DNA of 64,000 bases from JAAYCI01 sp964550985. GTDB taxonomy: Bacteria; Bacillota; Clostridia; Oscillospirales; Ruminococcaceae. Of the stretch, positions 25,391-33,883 are shown one piece after another. The stretch covers positions 37,493 through 101,492 of the forward strand of contig CAZKBM010000002.1 of the NCBI GenBank assembly GCA_964550985.1, in the 5' to 3' direction. The notes beneath the pieces are model-generated. The model worked only from the letters and a program-made list of their open reading frames with translations, searched no databases and was not told where the DNA came from. Each line of letters opens with the position of its first letter. Positions within the stretch are counted from its first letter, which is position 1. The position numbers were made by a program, and so were the translations under genes.

Positions 25391-26161
25391 TTGAATTTTC
25401 TCTGCATAGGCGACGTGGTGGGCGAGGCCGGCCTTGATTTTTTGTGTAGCCGCTTACCCGCCTTAAAACAGGAATTGGCCGCCGATTTTGTGATTGTGAA
25501 CGGCGAAAACAGCGACAAAAGCGGCGTGGGGCTCAGCCGCCATTCCGCCGAGGCGCTTTTGCAGTATGCAGATGTGGTGACAAGCGGCAACCACTGCTAC
25601 CGCCGCGCGGGGGAGGAACTGTTTGAGGAAAACCCCCGCCTGATACACCCGGCCAACTATCCCTATACAGCCGATGAAAATGGCCGCTGTTTGGTAGATA
25701 CCGGGCGCTACGGCGCCGTTTGCGTGTTAAACCTTTCGGGCCTTGCCTTTTTAGAGCCGCTGGACAGCCCCTTTCAGCGGACCGACGTGCTGCTGCAAGG
25801 GCTGGAGGCCCGTTATATCCTGCTGGACTTCCACGCCGAATCCACAGCCGAAAAAAAGGCCCTGGCCTACTATCTGGATGGCCGGGTGGGGGCCGTGTTT
25901 GGCACCCACACCCATGTACAAACGGCCGACGAACAAATTCTGCCCGCAGGCACGGGCTATATCACCGACCTTGGGATGACCGGCCCGCGCAACAGCGTAA
26001 TTGGGGTGTGCCCGCAGCTTGCCGTAAAAAAGCAAAAAGACCACGTACCCGTGCAGTTCAGCGTGGCCGAAGGCCCCCAAATGTTGAATGGCGCGCTGTT
26101 CACCCTGCGTGATGCAGACGGCCTTTGCGCCGCCGTAAAGCGGGTAAACCTACAGGGCTAA
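25391..26161 (+). CDS. ymdB: YmdB-family metallophosphoesterase, TTG start
   Basis: YmdB hydrolyses 2',3'-cyclic nucleotides and affects RNase Y-linked RNA turnover in Bacillus. The 256-residue protein has the family elements NFLCIGDVVGEAG at the N-terminus, NGENS, SGNHCY, DFHAESTAEK and GTHTHVQTADE. TTG 25391 is preferred because GGAGGTGG lies at 25377-25384 and the first residues then match the family; upstream ATG codons overlap that site. The short gap to rny contains a terminator. Confidence 0.93.
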   Translation: MNFLCIGDVVGEAGLDFLCSRLPALKQELAADFVIVNGENSDKSGVGLSRHSAEALLQYADVVTSGNHCYRRAGEELFEENPRLIHPANYPYTADENGRCLVDTGRYGAVCVLNLSGLAFLEPLDSPFQRTDVLLQGLEARYILLDFHAESTAEKKALAYYLDGRVGAVFGTHTHVQTADEQILPAGTGYITDLGMTGPRNSVIGVCPQLAVKKQKDHVPVQFSVAEGPQMLNGALFTLRDADGLCAAVKRVNLQG

Positions 26162-26204
26162 AAAGGGTGTTTTCACCCCCTCATTGGAAAGCAGAAAGGA
26201 TACT

Positions 26205-27794
26205 ATGACGACACAGCAAGAAATTGAACGCAGACGCACCTTTGCCATCATCAGCCACCCAGACGCGGGCAAAACCACCCTTACCGAAAAACTACTGCTG
26301 TACGGCGGGGCCATACAGCTTGCGGGCAGCGTAAAGGGCCAAAAAAACACCCGGCACGCCGTGTCTGACTGGATGGAGATTGAAAAACAGCGTGGTATAT
26401 CGGTTACCAGCAGTGTGCTGCAGTTTGAATACGGCGGCCACTGCGTGAATATTTTGGATACCCCTGGCCACCAAGATTTTTCGGAGGATACCTACCGCAC
26501 GCTGATGGCAGCCGACGCCGCCATCATGGTCATTGACGCGGCCAAGGGCGTGGAGACCCAGACGAAAAAGCTCTTCAAGGTATGCGTTATGCGGGGCATT
26601 CCCATCTTCACCTTCATCAACAAGATGGACCGCGAGGCCAAGGCCCCCTTGGATTTATTGACCGACATTGAAGAGGTGCTTGGCATTGATACCTACGCCA
26701 TGAACTGGCCAATAGGCAGCGGCAAGGCCTTTAAGGGCGTGTACGACCGCGCCGGCGGCCAAATTTTGGCTTTTGAGGCCGTTTTGCGCGGGGCCACCCG
26801 GGTGGATGCCGTACAGGCCAAGCTGGGCGAGAGCCACATTGATGCGCTGATTGGGGCTGATGCCCATGCCATATTGAGCGAGGATATCGAACTTTTGGAC
26901 GGCGCGGGCAGCCACTATGATGAGGCCGAGGTTTTGGCCGGGCGTCTCACCCCGGTCTTCTTTGGTTCAGCCCTTACAAACTTTGGGCTGGAGCCATTTT
27001 TAGAGGCCTTTTTGCGCCTCTCGCCCCCGCCCCTGCCGCGGCACTCCTCCGCCGGAGATATCTCCCCTGCTTCGCCCTATTTTTCGGCTTTCGTGTTCAA
27101 AATACAGGCCAACATGAACCGCGCCCACCGGGACCGCATTGCCTTTATGCGGGTGTGCAGCGGCCGCTTTGAAAAAGGGATGGAGGTGCGCCATGAACAG
27201 GCCGGTAAAATGGTGCGCATTGCCCAACCCCAGCAGATGATGGCCGAAGAGCGCGAAATGGTAGAAGAGGCCTATGCGGGGGACATTCTGGGGGTTTTCG
27301 ACCCCGGCATCTTCTCCATTGGCGACACCTTGAACGCCTCAAAAGAGCGTTTCACTTTTGACGGAATACCCACCTTTGCGCCCGAACATTTTTCCCTGGT
27401 GCGCCAGAAGGACACCATGAAACGCAAGCAGTTTGTAAAGGGCATTGAGCAGATTGCCCAGGAGGGCGGCATTCAAATTTTCCGCCAGCTGGGGGGCGGC
27501 ATGGAGGAAATTATTGTAGGCGCTGTGGGCGTTTTGCAGTTTGAGGTACTGGAATATCGCCTGAAAAACGAGTACAATGTGGATATCCGCCTCGAGCGCC
27601 TGCCCTACGCCCATATCCGCTGGATAGAGCACAGTGATGCCCCCATCACGCAGCTTGACCTCACCAGCGATTCAAAACGTGTGGAAGACTTGCACGGCCG
27701 GGGCCTTTTGCTGTTTACCAGCTACTGGAACATCGGCTGGGCCGAAGAGCACAACAAGGGGCTTGTGCTCTCAGAATTTGGCCGTGGCGGCTAA
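26205..27794 (+). CDS. prfC: Peptide chain release factor 3
   Basis: RF3 is the GTPase that recycles RF1 and RF2 from ribosomes after termination. The 529-residue protein has the usual length, with GTPase motifs HPDAGKTT (G1), DTPGHQDFSED (G3) and NKMD (G4) in the first 150 residues, followed by the EF-Tu-like second domain and the RF3 C-terminal domain. An AGAAAGG ribosome site precedes ATG 26205, and the longer reading frame from 26184 has none. It follows ymdB by 43 bases and precedes a lipid kinase. Confidence 0.97.
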   Translation: MTTQQEIERRRTFAIISHPDAGKTTLTEKLLLYGGAIQLAGSVKGQKNTRHAVSDWMEIEKQRGISVTSSVLQFEYGGHCVNILDTPGHQDFSEDTYRTLMAADAAIMVIDAAKGVETQTKKLFKVCVMRGIPIFTFINKMDREAKAPLDLLTDIEEVLGIDTYAMNWPIGSGKAFKGVYDRAGGQILAFEAVLRGATRVDAVQAKLGESHIDALIGADAHAILSEDIELLDGAGSHYDEAEVLAGRLTPVFFGSALTNFGLEPFLEAFLRLSPPPLPRHSSAGDISPASPYFSAFVFKIQANMNRAHRDRIAFMRVCSGRFEKGMEVRHEQAGKMVRIAQPQQMMAEEREMVEEAYAGDILGVFDPGIFSIGDTLNASKERFTFDGIPTFAPEHFSLVRQKDTMKRKQFVKGIEQIAQEGGIQIFRQLGGGMEEIIVGAVGVLQFEVLEYRLKNEYNVDIRLERLPYAHIRWIEHSDAPITQLDLTSDSKRVEDLHGRGLLLFTSYWNIGWAEEHNKGLVLSEFGRGG

Positions 27795-27845
27795 GTCTCC
27801 CCTTCCCAATACCCCGTTTAACCACCCGAAAGGAGGCACTTCGCC

Positions 27846-28733
27846 ATGAAAACCGCCCTGTTTGTCTTCAACCCACACACCGGGGGCAATCGCTTAAAAA
27901 ACAGCTTTTTTGACATTATTAAAACTTTATCTGACGCAGACTATGATGTTACCGTGCACCAAACCCGAGCAGCGGGCGATGCGCACACCATGGCGGCAAA
28001 ACACAGCGCAGGGTATGACCTGCTGGTTTGCTGCGGTGGCGACGGTACGCTGAATGAGACCATTGGGGGTTTGGTGGAATGCAAAAAGCCCCCTCTTTTG
28101 GGCTATATCCCCGGCGGCACCACCAACGATTATGCCAGCAGCCTGGGCCTGCCCAAAAACAGCATGTTGGCCGCCGCCAAACGCATTGTGGAGCCAAAGG
28201 AGATTTTTAAGGCCGATGTGGGCCGTTTTGGGGAGAAATCCTTTAACTACGTGGCGGCCTTTGGCGCTTTTACCGATATTGCCTACTCCACAAACCAAAA
28301 CGTGAAAAATGCCCTGGGATATATGGCCTATATTTTTGAGGTATTGGGCCGCCTTACCAGCCTGCCCACCATTGTGGCCACCGTGGAATGTGACGGTGAA
28401 ACGCTGGAGGGCTCGTTTGTGTTTGGCATGATTACCAACTCCACTTCCATCGGGGGCATCGCCCTGGGGCGCAGCAGCGCCATTCAAATGGACGACGGTG
28501 TTTTTGAGATGGTTCTGGTGCGCCAGCCCCAAACCCTGGCCGATTTCCGCCAGCTCTCCCAGGCCCTGGTGGCGCGCGATTTAACCTCCCCCCACGTTGT
28601 GGTGCGGCAGGGCAAATCCTTCCGGGTAATCAGCCAGCAGCCCGTCTCCTGGACTTTGGACGGCGAGTTTGGGGGCGAAACCACCGAGGCGGATATCTCG
28701 GTACTCAGCCACGCCATCTCTATTTGCATATAG
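27846..28733 (+). CDS. Diacylglycerol/lipid kinase family protein (YegS/DgkB-like)
   Basis: These kinases phosphorylate diacylglycerol or related lipids at the membrane surface. The 295-residue protein has NPHTGGNR near the N-terminus, the nucleotide motif GGDGTLNE (residues 64-71) and PGGTTNDYASSLG, all hallmarks of the DAGK catalytic domain, followed by the beta-rich C-terminal domain. AAAGGAGG precedes ATG 27846. The exact lipid substrate cannot be read from the sequence, but recycling of diacylglycerol to phosphatidate is the usual role. Confidence 0.92.
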   Translation: MKTALFVFNPHTGGNRLKNSFFDIIKTLSDADYDVTVHQTRAAGDAHTMAAKHSAGYDLLVCCGGDGTLNETIGGLVECKKPPLLGYIPGGTTNDYASSLGLPKNSMLAAAKRIVEPKEIFKADVGRFGEKSFNYVAAFGAFTDIAYSTNQNVKNALGYMAYIFEVLGRLTSLPTIVATVECDGETLEGSFVFGMITNSTSIGGIALGRSSAIQMDDGVFEMVLVRQPQTLADFRQLSQALVARDLTSPHVVVRQGKSFRVISQQPVSWTLDGEFGGETTEADISVLSHAISICI

Positions 28734-28834
28734 GCGGCTATGGCGGCGTCTGCCGCTGGCCTTAGCACCGCCAGCCTCTGTACCTCTGCCCATTGCATCG
28801 GTTTTTACGAATCATTCACACAGAAAGGATATCC

Positions 28835-29659
28835 ATGGGCTTTTTTAAACGAAACTGGGATAAACCCGGCCCCGGCGTACCCAAAAATGCGCCCAAAAAA
28901 ACTGGCTTTCCCCGCTTTATCGAAATTTTAAGTCGGGACCTTGGCTACCTCTTTAAGCTAAACCTCATTTTGCTTGTGGCCCTGCTGCCTGCAGGTATTT
29001 TGTACACCCTGGCCATGCTCGCCTATTTTTCGGGGGGCGCTTTGCTGGCCTTGTTGCTGGCCCTGGCAGCCCTTTTGGCCTGCATACCCCTCGGCGGCGT
29101 TTTAACCGCCTTTTTCTACCTGATTGCACAGCGCCTGCGCGATGCGCCTGGCTTTCTTTGGCACGATTTCAAGCGCAAGTTTAAAGAGAGTTTCCGCTTT
29201 ATGCTGTTGCCCGGCCTGCTGTTTGGGGCCATGCTGGGCAGCTTGGGCTTCGCCTTTATCAGCCTGCTTTTGGGGGCCATGCAAATACAATTTGTGTTTG
29301 GGGTCATCTATGTGGTGGCCTCGTTCTACCTGGGTATGACCTACCCCTACTTTTTTACCCAGGCCGCCTATTTGGAGCTGGGCCCGGCCAAGCTTTTGTA
29401 CAACAGCTTTTTGCTGGCCACCGGCAACCTGCCCCGCAGCTTTATGGGCACCTTGCTGGGCAGCGGGCTGGTTCTGGCCCAATTCCTGTTTTTTCCCTAC
29501 GCCACCCTGCTCACCTTTCTCATTGGCTTTTCCATCCCGGCGCTGCTCAATTTGATGTGGATTTGGCCGCGCATTGATAAAACGTTTAAAATCAGTGACA
29601 CCTTACAAAAAAGGCATGAAGAGCAATATGCAGATGTAAGTAGCAACAAATTCGAGTAA
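28835..29659 (+). CDS. DUF624 (YesL-like) membrane protein
   Basis: A 274-residue protein with about five to six membrane segments and the N-terminal MGFFKRNWDKPGPGVPKNAP seen in YesL/DUF624 proteins of Firmicutes. These often accompany sugar ABC transporters, but none is present here and the function is unknown. ATG 28835 follows AGAAAGG; the earlier in-frame ATG at 28793 has no ribosome site. It is the last gene before the terminator at 29663. Confidence 0.82.
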   Translation: MGFFKRNWDKPGPGVPKNAPKKTGFPRFIEILSRDLGYLFKLNLILLVALLPAGILYTLAMLAYFSGGALLALLLALAALLACIPLGGVLTAFFYLIAQRLRDAPGFLWHDFKRKFKESFRFMLLPGLLFGAMLGSLGFAFISLLLGAMQIQFVFGVIYVVASFYLGMTYPYFFTQAAYLELGPAKLLYNSFLLATGNLPRSFMGTLLGSGLVLAQFLFFPYATLLTFLIGFSIPALLNLMWIWPRIDKTFKISDTLQKRHEEQYADVSSNKFE

Positions 29660-29662
29660 TTT

Positions 29663-29700
29663 ATGCTGAGGTTCACATTTGTGGGCTTCAGCATTTTTGT
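29663..29700 (+). terminator. Intrinsic terminator after the DUF624 gene
   Basis: ATGCTGAGG (29663-29671) pairs with CTTCAGCAT (29686-29694) with one G-T wobble, an inner CACA/TGTG extends the stem, and TTTTT follows. Confidence 0.8.
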
Positions 29701-29721
29701 AGCATGTATTATATAATATGA

Positions 29722-29750
29722 TTGACAATTTAATTTATTTGTATTATAGT
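29722..29750 (+). promoter_or_regulatory. Sigma-A promoter of the ribbon-helix-helix gene
   Basis: TTGACA (29722-29727) and TATAGT (29745-29750) are spaced by 17 bases, about 35 bases before the start codon at 29785. Confidence 0.8.
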
Positions 29751-29784
29751 ATATATAGCAAGGTATAGAAGGGATGTAGCCCGC

Positions 29785-30438
29785 ATGGGAAAAAACGTCT
29801 ACAGTGTCGTCTTATCGGAAGAGGTGATTGCCGCCATCGACGCCCTGGCCGTACAGCGGGGGTTTTCACGCTCGGGGCTCATCAACCATGTATTGGCCGA
29901 GTACAGCGGCCTTTCCACCCCAGAGCACCGGATGCGGGAACTGGCACAGTGGGTACGCAGCCGGGCCGCCGGGGGGGAACTGCGGGCGGACGTCAGCCCG
30001 GCCGGGGGGCTAACCCTGCACACCGCCCTGCGTTTTAAATACAACCCCGCGCTGCGCTACCAGCTGGATTTTTATGAAAATGGCGGCCTTTTGTGCGAAC
30101 TGCGTGTGAGCCTGCGCAGCCAAAACGAAGAACTGTTAAGCTGCTTGGCTGAATTTTTTAAAACCTGGCTCTTGCTGGAACAAAAGTACATGGCAAACCC
30201 GCCCGCACAAGAGTTAATCAGCTTTGAAGCCCGGCGCTTCCGCCGGGAACTGCGCCGCCCGGCAGGCAGCTACGGCGGCGAAGCCCTGGGCGATGCCGTT
30301 GCCGATTATGTCACCGCTATGGATAGCTGCATGAAGGCCTTTTTTGGTAACTTGAACGAGCCCGCAGCCGCCATAAAGGCCGCCGAGGCCGCCTACCTGG
30401 CAATACTGCCACGCGGGGGGCTGGCGGGCAGCCTGTAG
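29785..30438 (+). CDS. Ribbon-helix-helix (CopG-like) DNA-binding protein
   Basis: A 217-residue protein whose first 45 residues (YSVVLSEEVIAAIDALAVQR then GFSRSGLINHVLAEY) fit a ribbon-helix-helix domain. The remaining 170 residues are alpha/beta, rich in Leu, Arg and Ala, and match no family I know. It has its own promoter and follows a GAAGGGATG ribosome site, and is a single-gene unit before clpB. A regulator, perhaps acting on itself or clpB, is possible, but no operator is visible. Confidence 0.72.
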   Translation: MGKNVYSVVLSEEVIAAIDALAVQRGFSRSGLINHVLAEYSGLSTPEHRMRELAQWVRSRAAGGELRADVSPAGGLTLHTALRFKYNPALRYQLDFYENGGLLCELRVSLRSQNEELLSCLAEFFKTWLLLEQKYMANPPAQELISFEARRFRRELRRPAGSYGGEALGDAVADYVTAMDSCMKAFFGNLNEPAAAIKAAEAAYLAILPRGGLAGSL

Positions 30439-30575
30439 CTTGTTAGCCTACTACAGCGTTTTCACAAATACCTTGCACCCCGCACCGGCAAAAACAGCTT
30501 CATGCTTTGTTGCAAAATATTGCAATGCACCAAACATTCCTTCCACTTTACAGATAGAAAGGGGTTCCAAAACAT

Positions 30576-33167
30576 ATGAACCTGCAAAAATTTACCCAAA
30601 AATCTCGCGATGCCATTTTGGAGGCCCAGTCTTTAGCGCTGGAATACCAAAACCAAGCGCTGGAACAAGAGCATCTTTTGTACACCCTGCTCAACCAAGA
30701 AAATAGCCTGATTGCCCAGCTGTTTAAAAGCATGGGCAGCGAACCCGGCAATATCCAGGCGGCCTTGGCCGAAAAAATTGAGGCCCTGCCCAAAGTTACG
30801 GGCTCGGGCCGGGAGGCCGACAAAATTTACATCACCCCTGGGCTGGATAAAGCCCTTTTAACCGCCGAAAAAGAGGCCAAGGGGATGAAGGACGATTATG
30901 TCTCAGTAGAACACATCTTACTGGGTTTACTCTCGGCCCCAAACGCCGCGGTAAAAGAGGTTTTTAAAACCTTTGGCATCGATAAAAACGGCTTTTTGGC
31001 CGCACTGGCCAATGTGCGGGGCAACACCCGCGTTACCACCGATAACCCCGAGGGCACCTACGATGTGCTGAACAAATATGGGCAAGACCTGGTGGAACTG
31101 GCCCGGCAGCAAAAGCTGGACCCCGTAATTGGGCGAGACGCCGAAATACGCAACGTTGTGCGTATCTTAAGCCGCAAAACCAAAAACAACCCCGTGCTGA
31201 TTGGCGAGCCCGGCGTGGGCAAAACCGCCATTGTGGAGGGCCTTGCCCACCGTATTGTGCGCGGGGACGTACCCAGCACCCTGCGCGAGCGCAAGCTTTT
31301 TGCGCTGGACATGGGGGCCCTGGTGGCCGGGGCCAAATACCGCGGCGAGTTTGAAGAACGCCTGAAAAGCGTTTTGCAAGAAATTCAGAACTCGGACGGC
31401 GAAATCATCCTTTTCATTGATGAATTGCACACCATAGTGGGCGCGGGCAAAACCGATGGGGCCATGGATGCGGGCAACCTGCTAAAACCTCTGCTGGCCC
31501 GCGGGGAACTGCACTGCATCGGCGCCACAACCCTGGATGAATACCGGCAGTACATTGAAAAGGACGCCGCGCTGGAGCGGCGCTTTCAGCCTGTTTTGGT
31601 AAACCCCCCCACGGTGGAGGACACCATCTCCATTTTACGCGGCCTCAAAGAGCGCTACGAGGTTTTTCACGGGGTAAAAATTACCGATGGAGCCCTGATT
31701 GCGGCCGCCACCCTGTCGGACCGCTACATCAGCGACCGCTTTTTGCCAGATAAAGCCATAGACCTTGTGGACGAGGCCTGTGCCATGATACGCACCGAAA
31801 TGGACACAAGCCCCGCCGAAATGGACGATTTGCAGCGCAAGATTATGCAGCATGAGATTGAAGAGGCCGCGCTGAAAATAGAGAAGGACAAACTCTCCAA
31901 AGAGCATCTGGCCGAAATAAAGGCCGAACTTGCCGAGATGCGGGAGCACTATACGGCCATGCGCGCCCAGTGGGAAAACGAAAAAAATGCCATAGGCAAA
32001 CTGCAAAAACTGCGCGAAGAACTGGAACAACTGAATGCCGACATTGAGGCCGCCGAGCGCGACTATGACTTAAACCGTGCTGCCGAACTCAAGTATGGCC
32101 GCTTGCCCCAGCTACAGGCCGAACTTGAAGAGCAGGAATTGCAAGCTGAAAAAGATGAACAAAATGGTATTTTGCGCAACCGGGTAAATGAGGAGGAGAT
32201 CAGCCGCATTGTGGCCCGCTGGACGGGCATCCCCGTTGTGAAACTGCTGGAGAGCGAGCGGGAAAAGCTGCTGGGTATGGAAGACATTTTACACCAGCGT
32301 GTCATCGGGCAGGATGAGGCCGTAGAGAAGGTATCAGAGGCCATTTTGCGCAGCCGGGCCGGCATACAGGATAGCGCCCGCCCCATCGGCTCCTTCCTGT
32401 TTTTGGGGCCCACGGGCGTGGGCAAAACCGAACTTGCCAAAGCCCTGGCCGAGGCCCTGTTTGACGACGAACACAACCTCGTACGCATCGACATGAGCGA
32501 GTATATGGAAAAATTCGCCGTCAGCCGCCTCATCGGCGCGCCTCCGGGTTATGTGGGCTACGAGGAGGGCGGCCAGCTTACCGAGGCTGTACGCCGCAAA
32601 CCCTACGCGGTGGTATTGTTTGATGAAATTGAAAAAGCGCATCCAGACGTTTTCAATGTTTTACTACAAGTACTGGATGATGGACGTATTACAGATAGTC
32701 AAGGAAGAACCATAGACTTTAAGAACACCATTCTCATCCTCACCTCCAATTTGGGCAGTGAATTTATCCTGGAGGGGATAGAGGATGGAACCATCAGCGA
32801 AGAGGCCCAAAAAGCCGTGGAGATGCTGCTGAAAACCAGCTTCCGCCCAGAGTTTTTGAACCGTTTGGATGAGATTACCCAGTTTAAACCCCTTACAAAA
32901 GAGGAGACCAAGAGCATTGTAAGCTTGATGCTGCACGATTTGGAGAGCCGCCTGGCCCAGCGCCAACTACGCCTGCAGGTAAGCGACGAGGCCAAGGCGC
33001 TGATTGTAGAGGAGGGCTACGACCCGGTATACGGCGCGCGGCCACTAAAGCGCTATATCCAAAGCAAGCTGGAAACCTTGGTGGCCCGCTACATCATTAA
33101 GCAAGACCCCGCCCCCGGTACTGAGATTCATGCAGAGGTAAAGGACGGGCAGCTCTACTTGCAGTAA
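30576..33167 (+). CDS. clpB: ATP-dependent disaggregase ClpB
   Basis: ClpB rescues aggregated proteins together with DnaK. The 863-residue protein has the N domain (1-145), first AAA+ module (GEPGVGKT, then IDELHTIVGAG), the coiled-coil middle domain (about 400-530), and the second AAA+ module (GPTGVGKTELAKALAE, DEIEKAHPDVFN). AAAGGGG precedes ATG 30576. No CIRCE or clear CtsR site is visible upstream, though TTGCAA occurs twice in a 16-bp palindrome at 30510-30525. A short AT-rich patch at about 32637-32715 differs in codon use from the rest. Confidence 0.98.
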   Translation: MNLQKFTQKSRDAILEAQSLALEYQNQALEQEHLLYTLLNQENSLIAQLFKSMGSEPGNIQAALAEKIEALPKVTGSGREADKIYITPGLDKALLTAEKEAKGMKDDYVSVEHILLGLLSAPNAAVKEVFKTFGIDKNGFLAALANVRGNTRVTTDNPEGTYDVLNKYGQDLVELARQQKLDPVIGRDAEIRNVVRILSRKTKNNPVLIGEPGVGKTAIVEGLAHRIVRGDVPSTLRERKLFALDMGALVAGAKYRGEFEERLKSVLQEIQNSDGEIILFIDELHTIVGAGKTDGAMDAGNLLKPLLARGELHCIGATTLDEYRQYIEKDAALERRFQPVLVNPPTVEDTISILRGLKERYEVFHGVKITDGALIAAATLSDRYISDRFLPDKAIDLVDEACAMIRTEMDTSPAEMDDLQRKIMQHEIEEAALKIEKDKLSKEHLAEIKAELAEMREHYTAMRAQWENEKNAIGKLQKLREELEQLNADIEAAERDYDLNRAAELKYGRLPQLQAELEEQELQAEKDEQNGILRNRVNEEEISRIVARWTGIPVVKLLESEREKLLGMEDILHQRVIGQDEAVEKVSEAILRSRAGIQDSARPIGSFLFLGPTGVGKTELAKALAEALFDDEHNLVRIDMSEYMEKFAVSRLIGAPPGYVGYEEGGQLTEAVRRKPYAVVLFDEIEKAHPDVFNVLLQVLDDGRITDSQGRTIDFKNTILILTSNLGSEFILEGIEDGTISEEAQKAVEMLLKTSFRPEFLNRLDEITQFKPLTKEETKSIVSLMLHDLESRLAQRQLRLQVSDEAKALIVEEGYDPVYGARPLKRYIQSKLETLVARYIIKQDPAPGTEIHAEVKDGQLYLQ

Positions 33168-33181
33168 TTGCATAATACGCC

Positions 33182-33721
33182 CTATTTATTATGGGTTTTA
33201 TGGTGGGCTTTTAGCTTTTTTAATGCCCAGTCATAGTGGCTGGCTGTGGCCGAAACACAGTAGCTGCCCAGCGTTGAGCCCCCTACCCAGGCAAAACTGC
33301 CTTTCTGGAACAACTCCTCATTTGAAAATTCCTCTATCAGCTTTAGCACCTCGGCATGGCTTTCTTTTAGCATTTTCATCGCATCCTCCAGCTCTGTCTG
33401 CTGGTGCTTTTCCCAAAATTCCACATTCATCTGTCCATAGCTTTTCCAGTTATAGGGTGCGGGAATAAAGGGCTTACTTATCCCCTTTTGGCTTTGCCCT
33501 ACCCAGTTTAGCAATAGCTGGTGCCATTCGTACAGGTGCACCAGTACATCCCGCAAATTTTTGTCACGGCTCCAGTGCGCCTCTTTTTGGGGAATGCTCT
33601 CATCGAAATCGAAAGTCGCCCTTTTTTCTTCCTCGGTCATTTCATCAACCAGTTTCCACATTTTTTCAAATTTTTCATCGGCCATTTTTTGTAAATCTAG
33701 CTTTGATGTTGCTCTAGCCAT
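33182..33721 (-). CDS. ClbS/DfsB-like four-helix protein
   Basis: A 179-residue, mostly helical soluble protein. The sequence HWSRDKNLRDVLVHLYEWHQ, the following LLNWV and the YNWKSYGQMN region are typical of the ClbS/DfsB family (formerly DUF1706), related to the DinB fold. ClbS protects colibactin producers from DNA damage; most other members are uncharacterised. ATG 33721 follows AGGGAGAA. It converges on clpB with 14 bases between stop codons, and no terminator lies between them. Confidence 0.78.
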   Translation of the reverse strand: MARATSKLDLQKMADEKFEKMWKLVDEMTEEEKRATFDFDESIPQKEAHWSRDKNLRDVLVHLYEWHQLLLNWVGQSQKGISKPFIPAPYNWKSYGQMNVEFWEKHQQTELEDAMKMLKESHAEVLKLIEEFSNEELFQKGSFAWVGGSTLGSYCVSATASHYDWALKKLKAHHKTHNK

Positions 33722-33785
33722 TGTTTATTCTCCCTATACTGTAGGTTTATCTATCTGGTGCATTTCGCGGTATCTATAGCATACA

Positions 33786-33822
33786 AAAAATAAGGTGACA
33801 ACTGTCTGTCACCTTATTTTAT
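33786..33822. terminator. Bidirectional intrinsic terminator
   Basis: AAAATAAGGTGACA and TGTCACCTTATTTT form a perfect 14-bp stem around a six-base loop with T-rich runs on both strands. It lies about 60 bases beyond the antiporter stop codon, which it would serve on the minus strand. Confidence 0.8.
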
Positions 33823-33883
33823 TTTTTTCTACAGGGTTTTTACAGCATTTGAACCCATGCTATAGAGCCTGCAATACCCCGCC

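Noticed and set aside
30440..30575. Search for CIRCE or CtsR sites in front of clpB
   Set aside because: No TTAGCACTC/GAGTGCTAA arms and no AGTCAAA direct repeats are present; only a TTGCAA palindrome of uncertain meaning was found.
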